64,000 nt of DNA from Iodidimonas sp. SYSU 1G8 (GCF_039655775.1 NZ_JBBYXJ010000001.1:434001-498000), one strand, 5' to 3'; numbered from the stretch's first letter, positions 16,471-27,525 are shown. A program made the numbers and translations. Notes: generated by a model from the sequence alone, not told the origin.

Positions 16471-18594
16471 GTGATCCGGCAGTATGAGCTTGTCGAGCGC
16501 GTCCGCGCCTACGATCCTAATGTAGACGAGTCCCTGCTGGACCGCGCCTATGTGTTTTCCATGAAAGCACACGGGTCGCAAAAGCGTGCCTCGGGCGACC
16601 CGTATTTCCTGCATCCCCTTGAAGTCGCCGCGATCCTCACGGACATGCGTCTGGACGACGCGACCATCGTCACCGGCCTGCTGCACGACACGCTCGAGGA
16701 CACGGTCGCGACCTATGAAGAGGTCGAGGCACTGTTCGGCAACGAGGTGGCCCAGCTCGTCGATGGCGTCACCAAGCTGTCGCAGCTGGAGCTGTCCTCC
16801 GAAGACGCCAAGCAGGCCGAGAACTTCCGCAAGTTCGTGCTGGCCATGTCCAACGATATCCGCGTGCTTCTGGTCAAGCTGGCGGACCGGCTGCACAACA
16901 TGCGGACGCTGCACTTCATCAAAAATCCCGACAAGCGCCGGCGCATCGCCCTGGAGACCGTCGAGATCTACGCGCCGCTGGCCGAGCGGATCGGCATGCA
17001 GGCGATGAAGACCGAACTGGAGGACCTCTCGTTCCTCTATCTCAATCCCGACGCCCGCGAATCCATCGTGACCCGGCTGAACTTTCTCACCGAAAAGGCG
17101 GGCAATGTTCAGGAACGGGTCACGCGCGAGCTGGAGGAGACGCTGAAGCGCGCCGGGATCATCGCCGAGGTGTTCGGCCGGCAGAAGCAGCCCTATTCCA
17201 TCTGGCGCAAGATGCAGCGGGACAATGTCAGCTTCGAGCAGCTCAGCGACGTGATGGCGTTCCGGGTCATCGTCGATGACGAAGATGCCTGCTACCGCGC
17301 CATCGGGGTCGTGCATGGCGCCTGGCGCGCGGTGCCTGGCCGGTTCAAGGACTACATCTCGAACCCGAAGCCGAACAATTACAGCTCGCTGCACACGACC
17401 GTGCTGGGACCGGAGCGGCAGCGCATCGAGATCCAGATCCGTACCCGCGACATGCATGCCATCGCTACCTTCGGCGTCGCGGCGCACTGGCGCTACAAGC
17501 AGGACGCGCACAAGATCGACGGCCTGCAATATGGCTGGCTGCGGCACATGGTCGAGATGCTGGAGAACGCGGAAAGCCCCGAGGAATTTCTCGAGCACAC
17601 CAAGATCGACCTCTACAGCGACCAGGTTTTCTGCTTCACGCCCAAGGGCGACCTGATCACGCTGCCGCGCGGCGCGACGCCCATCGATTTCGCCTACATG
17701 GTGCATACCGACGTTGGCCATACCTGCGTCGGCGCCAAGGTCAACGGCACCATGGTGCCGCTGTCGACGCCGCTGAACAATGGCGATCAGGTCGAGATCG
17801 TCCGTTCGCGGGCGCAGACGCCGTCGCCCATGTGGGAGAACATCGTGGTGTCGGGCAGGGCCCGTGCCGCGATCCGCCGGTTCCTGCGCATGCAGGGCAG
17901 GGGCGAGTACCACGAACTGGGTCTGAAGCTGGTCGAGCGCGCCTTCATCCGCGCCGGCTACAATCTCAGCGACCAGACGCTGGAGCCTGCCTGCAAGGTG
18001 CTCTCCATGAAGACGGTCGACGACCTGCTGGTCGAGGTCGGGCGCGGCAACATCACCGTGCGCCAGGTGCTCGAGGCCGAGTTCCCTGGCGAAAAGAACC
18101 GCAAGGACCGGCGGTCCAACATCATGCCGGTTGATGGCACCTATGCCATTCCGGTCAGCGGCGCCAATCCGGGCGTGGCCATGACCCTGGGATCATGCTG
18201 CCATCCGGTGCCAGGCGACAGGATCGTCGGCGTGGTGACACCCGGCAAGGGCGTGATTGTCCACACCATCGATTGCGAAGCCCTCGGCACCGTGACCGAG
18301 GATCCGGATGCCTGGTTGAACCTGTCCTGGGAGGCGGACGCGGCCCAGCACGGTTTCCACCTCGCCTCCATCGAGATCCGTTCCCACAACGAGCCGGGCG
18401 CGCTCGGCAAGATCTCGACGCTGATCGGCAAGAACCATGGCAACATCACCAATCTGAAGCTGACCGAACGCAGCCTCCGGCTTTTCACCATATTGATCGA
18501 ACTGGAAGTTCAGGACGTGAAGCATCTGACGGAGATCATCGCCGCGCTCAGGACGCTTACGGTGGTCGAGTCCGTCGACCGCGTGCGGAGCTGA
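16471..18594 (+). CDS. spoT: Bifunctional (p)ppGpp synthetase/hydrolase (Rel/SpoT)
   Basis: Stringent-response enzyme of 707 residues. The N-terminal HD hydrolase domain is intact (HPLEVAAIL near 48 and LLHDTLEDT near 70). The synthetase domain holds RQKQPYSIWRKMQ, GRFKDYISNPKPNNYSSLH near 290-308 and IEIQIRT. A TGS domain (ITLPRGATPIDFAYMVHTDVG) follows, and the C-terminus has an ACT domain. Keeping both catalytic sites is typical of the single Rel of alphaproteobacteria. GTG 16471 follows GGGAGG. It ends two bases before the GTG of pdxJ. Confidence 0.95.
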   Translation: MIRQYELVERVRAYDPNVDESLLDRAYVFSMKAHGSQKRASGDPYFLHPLEVAAILTDMRLDDATIVTGLLHDTLEDTVATYEEVEALFGNEVAQLVDGVTKLSQLELSSEDAKQAENFRKFVLAMSNDIRVLLVKLADRLHNMRTLHFIKNPDKRRRIALETVEIYAPLAERIGMQAMKTELEDLSFLYLNPDARESIVTRLNFLTEKAGNVQERVTRELEETLKRAGIIAEVFGRQKQPYSIWRKMQRDNVSFEQLSDVMAFRVIVDDEDACYRAIGVVHGAWRAVPGRFKDYISNPKPNNYSSLHTTVLGPERQRIEIQIRTRDMHAIATFGVAAHWRYKQDAHKIDGLQYGWLRHMVEMLENAESPEEFLEHTKIDLYSDQVFCFTPKGDLITLPRGATPIDFAYMVHTDVGHTCVGAKVNGTMVPLSTPLNNGDQVEIVRSRAQTPSPMWENIVVSGRARAAIRRFLRMQGRGEYHELGLKLVERAFIRAGYNLSDQTLEPACKVLSMKTVDDLLVEVGRGNITVRQVLEAEFPGEKNRKDRRSNIMPVDGTYAIPVSGANPGVAMTLGSCCHPVPGDRIVGVVTPGKGVIVHTIDCEALGTVTEDPDAWLNLSWEADAAQHGFHLASIEIRSHNEPGALGKISTLIGKNHGNITNLKLTERSLRLFTILIELEVQDVKHLTEIIAALRTLTVVESVDRVRS

Positions 18595-18596
18595 CC

Positions 18597-19334
18597 GTGC
18601 CCCACCATCTGCGTCTTGGCGTCAATGTCGATCACGTCGCCACCCTGCGCAACGCGCGCGGCGGTCTCCATCCCGATCCGGTGAAGGCGGCCGAACTCGC
18701 GGCCGCGGCGGGCGCCGACGGCATCACGGCGCATTTGCGCGAGGACCGGCGCCATATTCGCGACGCCGACATGTATGCCCTCAAGGATGTCGGGCTGCCG
18801 CTCAATTTCGAGATGGCGGCCACGACCGAAATGCTGGCCATCGCCTCGGATGTGCTGCCGCACGCCTGCTGTCTCGTGCCCGAAAAGCGCCAGGAACTGA
18901 CCACGGAAGGTGGCCTCGCGGTCCATGCCGGTCAGAACCATCTGAAACCGTTCATCGCCCGGCTTCAGGATCAGGGTATTCGCGTCTCGCTGTTCATCGA
19001 TCCGGAGACGGTCGAACTGGAAGCGGCCCGCCATCTGGGCGCTGATATCGTCGAACTCCATACCGGTCCCTATACCAAGGCGACCGGCGCCGAGAGAGCG
19101 ACCGAGTTGCGCCGGCTCCGCGATGCCGCCGCGCTGGCGCAGCGCCTGGGGCTGGAGTGCCATGCCGGCCATGGACTGACCTTCGACACGGTCGAGGCCG
19201 TGGCGGCCATTCCCAACATGGTCGAGCTGAACATCGGCCATTTCATCGTCGGCGAAGCCGTCTTCATCGGGCTGGACGCGGTCATTCGGCGGATGCGGGC
19301 GCTGATGGATGCCGGCCGGCGGAGCATTCCATGA
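18597..19334 (+). CDS. pdxJ: Pyridoxine 5'-phosphate synthase
   Basis: Ring-closing enzyme of the DXP-dependent vitamin B6 pathway (245 aa TIM barrel), joining 1-deoxy-xylulose 5-phosphate and 3-amino-2-oxopropyl phosphate. Visible motifs: [51 protein letters not shown] and [15 protein letters not shown]. It starts with GTG two bases after spoT and overlaps acpS by four bases (ATGA), so spoT-pdxJ-acpS-lepB probably form one transcript. Confidence 0.96.
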   Translation: MPHHLRLGVNVDHVATLRNARGGLHPDPVKAAELAAAAGADGITAHLREDRRHIRDADMYALKDVGLPLNFEMAATTEMLAIASDVLPHACCLVPEKRQELTTEGGLAVHAGQNHLKPFIARLQDQGIRVSLFIDPETVELEAARHLGADIVELHTGPYTKATGAERATELRRLRDAAALAQRLGLECHAGHGLTFDTVEAVAAIPNMVELNIGHFIVGEAVFIGLDAVIRRMRALMDAGRRSIP

Positions 19335-19753
19335 TCGTTTTGGGCCTCGGTAACGACCTCATCGACATCCGCCGCGTGGAAAAGTCGCTGGAACGCTTCG
19401 GCCAGCGTTTCGTCGACCGCGTCTTCACCGAGGTCGAACAGCGCAAGTCCGATGGCCGCATGAACCGCGCCGCCAGCTACGCCAAGCGCTTCGCCGCCAA
19501 GGAGGCGTGCTCCAAGGCGCTCGGTACCGGCATCAGGCGGGGCGTTCACTGGCGCACCATGGGTGTGGTAAACCTGCCCTCGGGCCGTCCGACCATGGAA
19601 TTGATCGACGGCGCCCGGATTAGGCTGGAACAGATGACGCCGCCGGGTATGGTGGCGCAGGTTCATTTGACCATTACCGACGATTTTCCGCTGGCCCAGG
19701 CCATCGTCCTGATCACCGCGGTGCCGGCCGAGATGGCCGCGCTGCTGAAATAA
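19331..19753 (+). CDS. acpS: Holo-[acyl-carrier-protein] synthase
   Basis: Transfers 4'-phosphopantetheine from CoA to acyl carrier protein (140 aa). The family motifs are [20 protein letters not shown] near the N-terminus, with the Mg-binding aspartate, and [17 protein letters not shown] with the conserved glutamate. Overlaps the stop of pdxJ and is followed 33 bases later by lepB. Confidence 0.95.
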   Translation: MIVLGLGNDLIDIRRVEKSLERFGQRFVDRVFTEVEQRKSDGRMNRAASYAKRFAAKEACSKALGTGIRRGVHWRTMGVVNLPSGRPTMELIDGARIRLEQMTPPGMVAQVHLTITDDFPLAQAIVLITAVPAEMAALLK

Positions 19754-19786
19754 TCGTCCCGCAGACGACACGAGAGTAAAAGCCAC

Positions 19787-20623
19787 ATGTCCGAACCGTT
19801 GAGCCCGAGCGCGGCGACGCCCAAGCCGGCCAAGGAAGAAAAGAAGCAGGGGGCGTTCTCCGAGTTCATCTCGACGATCGTCGTCGCGGTGCTGATCGCG
19901 CTGACCTTCCGGACCGTGGCTTATGAGCCGTTCAACATCCCGTCCGGGTCCATGTATCCGACTCTCTGGGTGGGCGACTACTTGCTGGTTTCGAAGTTTT
20001 CCTATGGCTACAGCCAGCATTCTTTGCCCATGAGCATCATCCCGTTCAAGGGTCGCGTGCTTGAGCAGCCCGTGGAGCGGGGCGATGTGGCCGTGTTCAA
20101 ATGGCCTGCCGACAACAAGACCGATTACATCAAGCGCATCATCGGCCTGCCGGGCGATACGCTGCAGACCATCGACGGCGCGCTGTACATCAACGGCAAG
20201 GCCGTCGAGCGCCGCCAGATCGAGGATTTCGTCATGGAAGGCACCGGCCAGCGCTTCCGTCAGATGCGCGAGACCCTGCCGAACGGCGTCAGCTACAACA
20301 CCCTGGACTGCGAATATTATGAGGGCAGCAGCGACTGCATTCCCTCGCAGGGCGACAATCGCGGTCCGTTCACCGTTCCGGCCGAACACTATTTCGCCAT
20401 GGGCGACAATCGCGACAACTCCACGGACAGCCGCTTTCCCGTGACCTCCGGCTTCGGCGGCATGCAGACCGGCGTCGGCTTCGTGCCCGCCGAAAACCTG
20501 GTGGGCCGCGCGGATATCCTGTTCTTCTCGACCTGTGGCAGCATGTGCGACGCGCCATTGTTCAAGCCGTGGAACTGGTTCAGCGCGATGCGCTACAGCC
20601 GCTTCTTCAATATCATCGAGTAA
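19787..20623 (+). CDS. lepB: Signal peptidase I
   Basis: Inner-membrane serine protease that removes Sec signal peptides (278 aa). One membrane helix (about residues 25-42, ISTIVVAVLIALTFRTV) anchors it. The catalytic serine is S55 in IPSGSMYPTL and the general-base lysine K116 in DYIKRIIGLPGD; the box MGDNRDNSTDSR follows near residue 205. The N-terminus is lysine rich. Located upstream of rnc by six bases, the usual lepB-rnc-era order. Confidence 0.96.
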   Translation: MSEPLSPSAATPKPAKEEKKQGAFSEFISTIVVAVLIALTFRTVAYEPFNIPSGSMYPTLWVGDYLLVSKFSYGYSQHSLPMSIIPFKGRVLEQPVERGDVAVFKWPADNKTDYIKRIIGLPGDTLQTIDGALYINGKAVERRQIEDFVMEGTGQRFRQMRETLPNGVSYNTLDCEYYEGSSDCIPSQGDNRGPFTVPAEHYFAMGDNRDNSTDSRFPVTSGFGGMQTGVGFVPAENLVGRADILFFSTCGSMCDAPLFKPWNWFSAMRYSRFFNIIE

Positions 20624-20629
20624 GGCCCG

Positions 20630-21301
20630 GTGCCGGCCGATTCCGACATCCTGCGCGACCTTCTGGGCTACTCGTTCGCCGATCCGGACCTGCTGCAGCA
20701 GGCGCTGACCCATCCCTCCTGTACGGGCCAGCCCAACTATCAGCGACTGGAGTTCGTGGGCGACCGGGTCCTGGGCGCGATCATTTCGCAGCGTCTTTAC
20801 CGCGATTATCCAACCTTCAAGGAAGGTGAGCTCGCCATCCGTTTCAACGAGCTGGTGCGCAAGGAAACGCTGGCGCGCATCGTGCTTCAGACCGGTCTCG
20901 ACAGGTTCATCCGACTGTCGCCGGGCGAGGAGGATAATGGTGGCCGCCAGAAGCCGGCGATCCTGGCCGATTGCTGCGAGGCGGTGATCGGCGCCATGTT
21001 CATGGACAGCGGCTTCGACGCGGCGCACGCTTTCGTCGAGAAGCACTGGCACGATCTGGTCGCGAGCGTTGCCCGCAAGGAGAAGGACGCCAAGACCTTG
21101 CTGCAGGAATGGGCGCAGGGCAGGGGCCTTGCCGCGCCAACATATCGGGAGACGGGCCGCGAAGGCCCGCCCCATGAACCGGAATTCACCGTGAGCGTCG
21201 CCATCGGCAAGCACGAGGCGGCGGGCAAGGGAAACTCGAAACGGATTGCCGAGCAGGCGGCGGCACGCGTCCTGCTGAACAAATTGACTGGAGCGGAATG
21301 A
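20630..21301 (+). CDS. rnc: Ribonuclease III
   Basis: Double-strand-specific endoribonuclease (223 aa) for rRNA processing and mRNA turnover. The catalytic signature RLEFVGDRVLG lies near residues 38-48 and the second acidic pair in LADCCEAVIGAMFMD near 113-127. A C-terminal double-stranded-RNA-binding domain (about residues 150-222) ends in GKGNSKRIAEQAAARVLL. The GTG start at 20630 lies six bases after lepB. Its stop overlaps the era ATG by four bases. Confidence 0.96.
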   Translation: MPADSDILRDLLGYSFADPDLLQQALTHPSCTGQPNYQRLEFVGDRVLGAIISQRLYRDYPTFKEGELAIRFNELVRKETLARIVLQTGLDRFIRLSPGEEDNGGRQKPAILADCCEAVIGAMFMDSGFDAAHAFVEKHWHDLVASVARKEKDAKTLLQEWAQGRGLAAPTYRETGREGPPHEPEFTVSVAIGKHEAAGKGNSKRIAEQAAARVLLNKLTGAE

Positions 21302-22200
21302 CCGAAACAACCACACGTTGCGGCTTCGTCGCGTTGCTGGGGGCGCCCAACGCGGGCAAGTCCACCTTGCTCAACGCCTTGGTCGGACAGAAGATTTCCA
21401 TCGTCACCCAGAAAGTGCAGACGACCCGTACGCGAATTCGCGGCATCGCGATCGAGGGCGATGCCCAGCTGGTCTACGTCGATACGCCCGGCATCTTCAC
21501 GCCGAAGCGGCGCCTCGACCGGGCCATGGTCGCGGCCGCCTGGGGCGGCGCGTCCGATGCCGATGTGGTCTGCCTGCTGATCGACGCCAAGAAGCGGGTC
21601 GACGCGGAAGCCCAGCATGTCATCGACGGACTGAAGGAAGGCGGCCGCAAGGCGGTGCTGATCCTGACCAAGGTCGATCTGGTGCGCCGCGAGTCGCTGC
21701 TGTCGCTGGCGGACGAGCTGAACCAGACGGGCCTCTTCAGCGACATCTTCATGATCTCGGCGGTCAATGGCGACGGCATCGAACAGCTGAAGACCCACTT
21801 CGCGCAGAAGGCGCCGCTCGGCCCGTGGCTCTATCCGGAAGACCAGCTCTCGGATATTCCCATGCGGCTGATGGGCGCCGAGATCACCCGCGAGAAGCTA
21901 TTCCTGCGCGTGCACCAGGAACTGCCCTACGCGGCGACGGTCGAAACCGAGCAATGGGACGAACGCAAGGATGGCTCGGTGGCGATTCACCAGGTGATCT
22001 TCGTCGAGCGGGACAGCCAGAAGCCCATTGTCATCGGCAAGGGCGGCCGCACCATCAAGGAGATCGGCGAGGCGGCGCGGCGGGAACTGGAAGAGATCAT
22101 GAGCCGCAAGGTTCACCTCTTCCTCAACGTCAAGGTCCGCAAGGGCTGGGGCGACGAGCGCGAGCGGTACCGCGAAATGGGGCTCGACTTCAGCGATTGA
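21298..22200 (+). CDS. era: GTPase Era
   Basis: Ribosome-assembly GTPase (300 aa) that binds 16S rRNA. GTPase motifs are complete: G1 GAPNAGKST (residues 16-24), G3 DTPG, G4 TKVD and G5 SAVNG. A C-terminal KH RNA-binding domain carries GKGGRTIKEIG near residues 247-257. Overlaps rnc by four bases and is followed six bases later by recO, the standard rnc-era-recO order. Confidence 0.97.
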   Translation: MTETTTRCGFVALLGAPNAGKSTLLNALVGQKISIVTQKVQTTRTRIRGIAIEGDAQLVYVDTPGIFTPKRRLDRAMVAAAWGGASDADVVCLLIDAKKRVDAEAQHVIDGLKEGGRKAVLILTKVDLVRRESLLSLADELNQTGLFSDIFMISAVNGDGIEQLKTHFAQKAPLGPWLYPEDQLSDIPMRLMGAEITREKLFLRVHQELPYAATVETEQWDERKDGSVAIHQVIFVERDSQKPIVIGKGGRTIKEIGEAARRELEEIMSRKVHLFLNVKVRKGWGDERERYREMGLDFSD

Positions 22201-22206
22201 GGCCCC

Positions 22207-22959
22207 ATGGAATGGACGGATGAAGCCTTGGTGCTCGGCGCCGCCAAACACGGCGAATCCTCCGTCATCGTCGATCTTCTGACCCGCGATCGCGGCCGCC
22301 ATCGCGGCCTTGTCCGGGGCGGCGCCTCTTCGCGCATGCGCGGCGTCATGCAGGCCGGGAACCGGGTCGCCGTCGTCTGGCGCGGCCGGCTGGCGGAGCA
22401 TCTCGGCACGGTGACCGTCGAGTTGCTGGATGCCAACGCGGCGTCGGCCATGGCCGATCCCGAAAGGCTGCTGGCGCTTGCCGCGCTGTGTGCCGTCGCC
22501 GCTGGCGCCTTGCCCGAGCGCGAGGCGCATCCGGAAGTCTTCCTCGCGTCCCTGCCGGTGATCGCGCTGCTGCGCGACGACAGCGCCAGCCTCGCCGATG
22601 TCGCCGCCGCGCTGGTTCACTGGGAACTGGGCGTGCTGGGGGCGCTGGGCTATGGCCTCGACCTTTCCGCCTGCGCCGTCACCGGACAGACCGATGCGCT
22701 GGCGTTCGTCTCGCCGCGCACCGGCCGCGCCGTGAGCCGCGAGGGCGCGGGCGCCTATGCCGAGCGTCTCCTGGTCCTGCCCGGCTTCGTGACGGGGCGC
22801 GGCCCGATCGACCGGGACGACGTGATCGCGGGCTTCGATCTCAGCGGGTATTTCCTCGAACGCAGTGTGTTCGTCCCAAACCGCCAGCGCCTGCCGCCGG
22901 CGCGGATGCGCTTCGTCGATATGCTCGCCCGCATGGCACCCGTTCACCGGCCAGGGTGA
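22207..22959 (+). CDS. recO: DNA repair protein RecO
   Basis: RecF-pathway mediator (250 aa) that loads RecA on SSB-coated DNA. The N-terminal OB fold shows EALVLGAAKHGESSVIVDLLTRDRGR and a basic GLVRGGASSRMRG loop; the rest is helical, with HWELGVLGALGYGLDL and CAVTG near residue 155. The C-terminal zinc cysteines of some RecO proteins are reduced here to a single CAVTG cysteine. Starts six bases after era. Confidence 0.92.
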   Translation: MEWTDEALVLGAAKHGESSVIVDLLTRDRGRHRGLVRGGASSRMRGVMQAGNRVAVVWRGRLAEHLGTVTVELLDANAASAMADPERLLALAALCAVAAGALPEREAHPEVFLASLPVIALLRDDSASLADVAAALVHWELGVLGALGYGLDLSACAVTGQTDALAFVSPRTGRAVSREGAGAYAERLLVLPGFVTGRGPIDRDDVIAGFDLSGYFLERSVFVPNRQRLPPARMRFVDMLARMAPVHRPG

Positions 22960-23011
22960 AAATTACACATCATCTGGTGGCGGCCCGGCGCCCGCCTGCT
23001 ATATTCGCCCC

Positions 23012-25243
23012 ATGAACGAAATTACCCCGCCCAGCGGCGACAACGTCCGCGACATCCCCTTTGGCGACGCCCTCAGCGAGCGCTACCTGTCCTACGCCCT
23101 GTCCACCATCATGGCGCGCTCGCTGCCGGATGTGCGCGACGGCATGAAGCCGGTGCACCGGCGGCTGCTATATGCCATGCAGCAGCTCCGGCTCGACCCC
23201 AATGGCGGCTACAAGAAATGCGCCCGCGTCGTCGGCGACGTCATGGGCAAGTTTCACCCGCATGGCGACCAGTCCATCTACGACGCGCTGGTGCGCCTGG
23301 CGCAGGACTTCGCCGTCCGCTATCCGCTGATCGACGGGCAGGGCAATTTCGGCAATATCGACGGTGATAACGCCGCCGCCATGCGATACACCGAATCGCG
23401 GCTGACCCATGTGGGCGAGGCGCTGCTCGAGGGCCTCGATCAGGACGCCATCGATTTCCGGCCGACCTATGACGGCCTCGACGAGGAGCCGCTCGTCCTG
23501 CCCGCCGGATTCCCGAATCTGCTGGCCAATGGTTCGCAGGGAATCGCCGTCGGCATGGCGACCAGCATCCCGCCGCACAATGTGGACGAACTCAGCCTCG
23601 CCATGCAGCACCTGCTGGCCCATCCGGACGCGAGCGTCACCGAACTGCTGGTCCATGTGAAGGGACCGGATTTCCCGACCGGCGGCATCTGCGTCGAGCC
23701 CGCCGACAGCATCGCCCGCGCCTATGAGACCGGCCGCGGCGGCTTCCGCCTGCGCGCCCGGTGGGAGATCGAGGATCAGGGACGCGGCACCTACGTGCTG
23801 GTGGTCACCGAGATTCCCTATCAGGTGCAGAAGTCCAAGCTGATCGAGAAGATCGCGGACCTGATCAATAACCGGAAGCTGGCCGCGCTGCTGGCCGATG
23901 TGCGGGACGAGTCGACGGACAAGGTGCGCATCGTGCTGGAGCCGCGCTCGCGCACCGTCGATCCCGACGTGCTGATGGAGAGCCTGTTCAAGCTGACCGA
24001 CCTGGAAACCCGCGTCTCGCTCAACCTCAATGTGCTCGACAAGGACCAGACGCCAAGGGTGATGTCCCTCAAGGAAGCGCTGCAGGCCTATATCGACCAC
24101 CGGATCGAGGTTCTGGTCCGCCGGTCGCGGTTCCGCTTGGGGAACATCGAACGGCGCATGGAAATCCTGCGCGGCTATCTGATCGTCTTCCTGAACCTCG
24201 ACGAGGTGATCGCCATTATCCGGCGCGAGGACGAGCCGAAGCCGGTGCTGATGAGCCAGTTCGAGCTGTCCGACCTGCAGGCCGAGGCGATCCTCAACAT
24301 GCGGCTGCGTTCGCTGCGCCGGCTCGAGGAAGAGGGGATCATCAAGGAGTATTCCGGTCTCGAGGGCGAGCAGGCCGATCTGACCGCGCTGATCGACAGC
24401 CCGGTCCTGCAGCGCAAGGCGATCGGCAAGGAACTGGACAGCCTGCGCCAGCGCTTCGGCAAGACGACCGAACTGGGCGCGCGGCGCACCACCTTCGCCG
24501 AAGCCGGCGAGGCGGTCGTGGTATCGGCCGAGGCGCTGATCGAGAAGGAGCCGGTCACCGTGATCCTGTCCCGCATGGGCTGGATTCGCGCCATGAAGGG
24601 CCACATCGACCGCGGCGCCGAGATCAAGTTCAAGGATGGCGACGGCCCGGCCTTCGCGGTCCACGCGCAGACCACCGACAAGCTGCTGCTGTTCGCCAGC
24701 AATGGGCGCTTCTACACGCTGGGCTGCGACAAGCTGCCGGGCGGGCGCGGCATGGGCGAGCCCGTACGCCTGATGATCGACCTGCCGGCGACCGATGACA
24801 TCGTCGTGGCCATGACCTATGTACCGGACATGAAGCTGCTGGTGGCGAGCTCCGACGGACGCGGCTTCATCGTCGATGCCGCCAGCGTCCTGGCCCAGAC
24901 CAAGAACGGCAAGCAGGTGCTGAACGTCGATGCGCCGACGCGGGCCAGGATCTGCATCCCGGCCGCCGGCGACTCCGTGGCCGTGGTCGGCGAGAACCGG
25001 AAAATCCTGATCTTCGCCCGCGACGAGTTGCCGGAAATGACCCGCGGCAAAGGCGTCGCCCTGCAGAAATATCGCGGCGGCGGGTTGAGCGACGTGAAGG
25101 TGTTTAACCTCTCGGAAGGTCTCACCTGGGCCTCAGGCGAGCGGACCCGCACGGAAACCGACGTCACCGAATGGATCGGCCGGCGCGGCCAGAGCGGCCG
25201 GATGGCGCCGCGCGGTTTCGCGGCGAACAACCGGTTCTCCTGA
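23012..25243 (+). CDS. parC: DNA topoisomerase IV subunit A
   Basis: Breakage-reunion subunit of topoisomerase IV (743 aa), which decatenates daughter chromosomes. The N-terminal block YLSYALSTIMARSLPDVRDG is followed by GKFHPHGDQSIYDALVR (quinolone-determining region) and the catalytic tyrosine Y126 in AAMRYTESRL. A coiled tower region and a C-terminal beta-pinwheel domain (about residues 500-740) follow. The C-terminal domain lacks a canonical GyrA box of the QRRGGKG type, which favours ParC over GyrA. ATG 23012 is the first start after recO. It meets the next gene tail to tail four bases later. Confidence 0.92.
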   Translation: MNEITPPSGDNVRDIPFGDALSERYLSYALSTIMARSLPDVRDGMKPVHRRLLYAMQQLRLDPNGGYKKCARVVGDVMGKFHPHGDQSIYDALVRLAQDFAVRYPLIDGQGNFGNIDGDNAAAMRYTESRLTHVGEALLEGLDQDAIDFRPTYDGLDEEPLVLPAGFPNLLANGSQGIAVGMATSIPPHNVDELSLAMQHLLAHPDASVTELLVHVKGPDFPTGGICVEPADSIARAYETGRGGFRLRARWEIEDQGRGTYVLVVTEIPYQVQKSKLIEKIADLINNRKLAALLADVRDESTDKVRIVLEPRSRTVDPDVLMESLFKLTDLETRVSLNLNVLDKDQTPRVMSLKEALQAYIDHRIEVLVRRSRFRLGNIERRMEILRGYLIVFLNLDEVIAIIRREDEPKPVLMSQFELSDLQAEAILNMRLRSLRRLEEEGIIKEYSGLEGEQADLTALIDSPVLQRKAIGKELDSLRQRFGKTTELGARRTTFAEAGEAVVVSAEALIEKEPVTVILSRMGWIRAMKGHIDRGAEIKFKDGDGPAFAVHAQTTDKLLLFASNGRFYTLGCDKLPGGRGMGEPVRLMIDLPATDDIVVAMTYVPDMKLLVASSDGRGFIVDAASVLAQTKNGKQVLNVDAPTRARICIPAAGDSVAVVGENRKILIFARDELPEMTRGKGVALQKYRGGGLSDVKVFNLSEGLTWASGERTRTETDVTEWIGRRGQSGRMAPRGFAANNRFS

Positions 25244-25247
25244 CCGA

Positions 25248-25640
25248 CTAAGGCGTCGGGGCTTTCGGAACGGCCTTCAGGCTGGTGGCGCTCTCGAGGC
25301 AGACCGTCGTCAGCCGGTTTGGCCGGGCTGCATCGAGCGGGCAGACCTCGAACTTGCCGTTGATCTCGGCCGGATCAGTTGCCAGTAGCGCCTGAAGATC
25401 CTCGGGCACGGCGACCGTCTCCGGCGAGTTGTCCGTGTCGGCGACGCCGAGCAGGCGCTTCGTGCCGGTCGGCCAGATTCGCAGCGCCGGCGCGCCGCTG
25501 TGGACGGTCATGCGGCCATAGAAGGTGAAGCACTCTCCGACCACTTTGGGGCTACCCTTGCACAGGGGCGCCGATGATTGGGCAGCGGCCGGAAGCGCGA
25601 CGAGCGACATCAGGGCCGCGCACACCATGGGTCTGATCAT
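25248..25640 (-). CDS. Small exported protein of unknown function (130 aa)
   Basis: Begins with a Sec signal peptide (MIRPMVCAALMSLVALPAAAQ, cleavage likely after AAA near residue 20). The mature part has three to four cysteines (LCKGSPK, GECFTFYGRM, EVCPLD, TVCLES) that could form two disulfides, and a conserved-looking CFTFYGRMTVHSGAPALRIW strand region. Probably periplasmic. No family recognised with certainty. Starts 15 bases downstream of the bpt stop on the same strand and may be cotranscribed. Confidence 0.7.
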   Translation of the reverse strand: MIRPMVCAALMSLVALPAAAQSSAPLCKGSPKVVGECFTFYGRMTVHSGAPALRIWPTGTKRLLGVADTDNSPETVAVPEDLQALLATDPAEINGKFEVCPLDAARPNRLTTVCLESATSLKAVPKAPTP

Positions 25641-25655
25641 GAAACAGGCCTTCCG

Positions 25656-26402
25656 TTAGATCTTCATCTTGCGCCAGGCGTCGTCCGCGTACATCTCGAG
25701 CGGCTGGAACTTGGCCTTGTAGGCCATCTTCTCCGACCCGGCGATCCAGTATCCCAGATAGACATAGGGCAGCCCGAGCTTCCTTGCCCAATCGATATGG
25801 GACAGGATCATGTGCGTGCCCAGGCTGCGATCGGTCTGGGACGGATCGTAAAAGCTGTAGATCATCGAGACGCCGTCATCGAGCACGTCGCTCAGGCACG
25901 TCGCGATCAGCGGATCGCCGGCATTGAGCGGCTCCAGATCCCGGCGGCGATACTCGACCAGATAGGTGGTGACCGGCGTTTCCTCGACCATGGTGGCATA
26001 GTCGATGGCGGTCATGCCGGCCATGCCGCCATTGGAGTGGCGCGAGTTCAGGTACCGTGTCAGCAGCTCGTATTGCTCCAGTGTCGCATGCGGCGGCACC
26101 GCCGTCCGGATCAGGTCGCCATTGCGCCGCGCCACCCGGCGCATGGTCCGGTTCGGTTCGAAATCCTTCACCGGGATGCGCACCGAGATGCAGGCGTGGC
26201 AGCCATCGCAGGCCGGTTTGTAGGCGACCTTCTGCGACCGGCGGAAGCCGACCTTGGACAGGCTGTCGTTCAGGTCCTGCGCGTGCGGTTCCTTCAGTTC
26301 GGTGAAGATTTTCTGTTCCAGCCGCCCCGGCAGGTACGGGCACGCGGAGGGCACCGTCAGGTAGAAGCGGGGAAAGCGGATGAACTGGTCGGTCACGAGC
26401 AC
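25656..26402 (-). CDS. bpt: Aspartate/glutamate leucyltransferase (bpt, ATE family)
   Basis: Aminoacyl-tRNA-protein transferase (248 aa), attaching leucine to proteins with N-terminal Asp or Glu so that ClpS/ClpAP degrades them. The cysteine-rich N-terminal motif VAYKPACDGCHACISVRIP near residues 57-75 and FRRSQKVAYKP are those of the ATE/Bpt family; the C-terminal block YVYLGYWIAGSEKMAYKAKF is also typical. No ATG is available at the N-terminus; translation begins at GTG 26402 or GTG 26396. Downstream lies the small exported protein. Confidence 0.92.
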   Translation of the reverse strand: MLVTDQFIRFPRFYLTVPSACPYLPGRLEQKIFTELKEPHAQDLNDSLSKVGFRRSQKVAYKPACDGCHACISVRIPVKDFEPNRTMRRVARRNGDLIRTAVPPHATLEQYELLTRYLNSRHSNGGMAGMTAIDYATMVEETPVTTYLVEYRRRDLEPLNAGDPLIATCLSDVLDDGVSMIYSFYDPSQTDRSLGTHMILSHIDWARKLGLPYVYLGYWIAGSEKMAYKAKFQPLEMYADDAWRKMKI

Positions 26403-26511
26403 GCAACGTTACAAGGAGAAGTCACCAAGCATGGCACGAACAGGGGGAACGTCAATACGGGTTGTGTGACGCTGGCCTCGCTTCAACTTCTTGTAGTCTG
26501 GGTCCCGGCGC

Positions 26512-27525
<1,014 letters not shown>

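Noticed and set aside
15682-17913. 743-codon minus-strand frame opposite folK, rpoZ and spoT
   Set aside because: Antisense shadow of three confident genes, with no ribosome-binding site and no recognisable domain.
19070-21316. 748-codon minus-strand frame opposite pdxJ to rnc
   Set aside because: Spans five confident, overlapping core genes on the other strand; composition is typical of antisense GC-rich frames.
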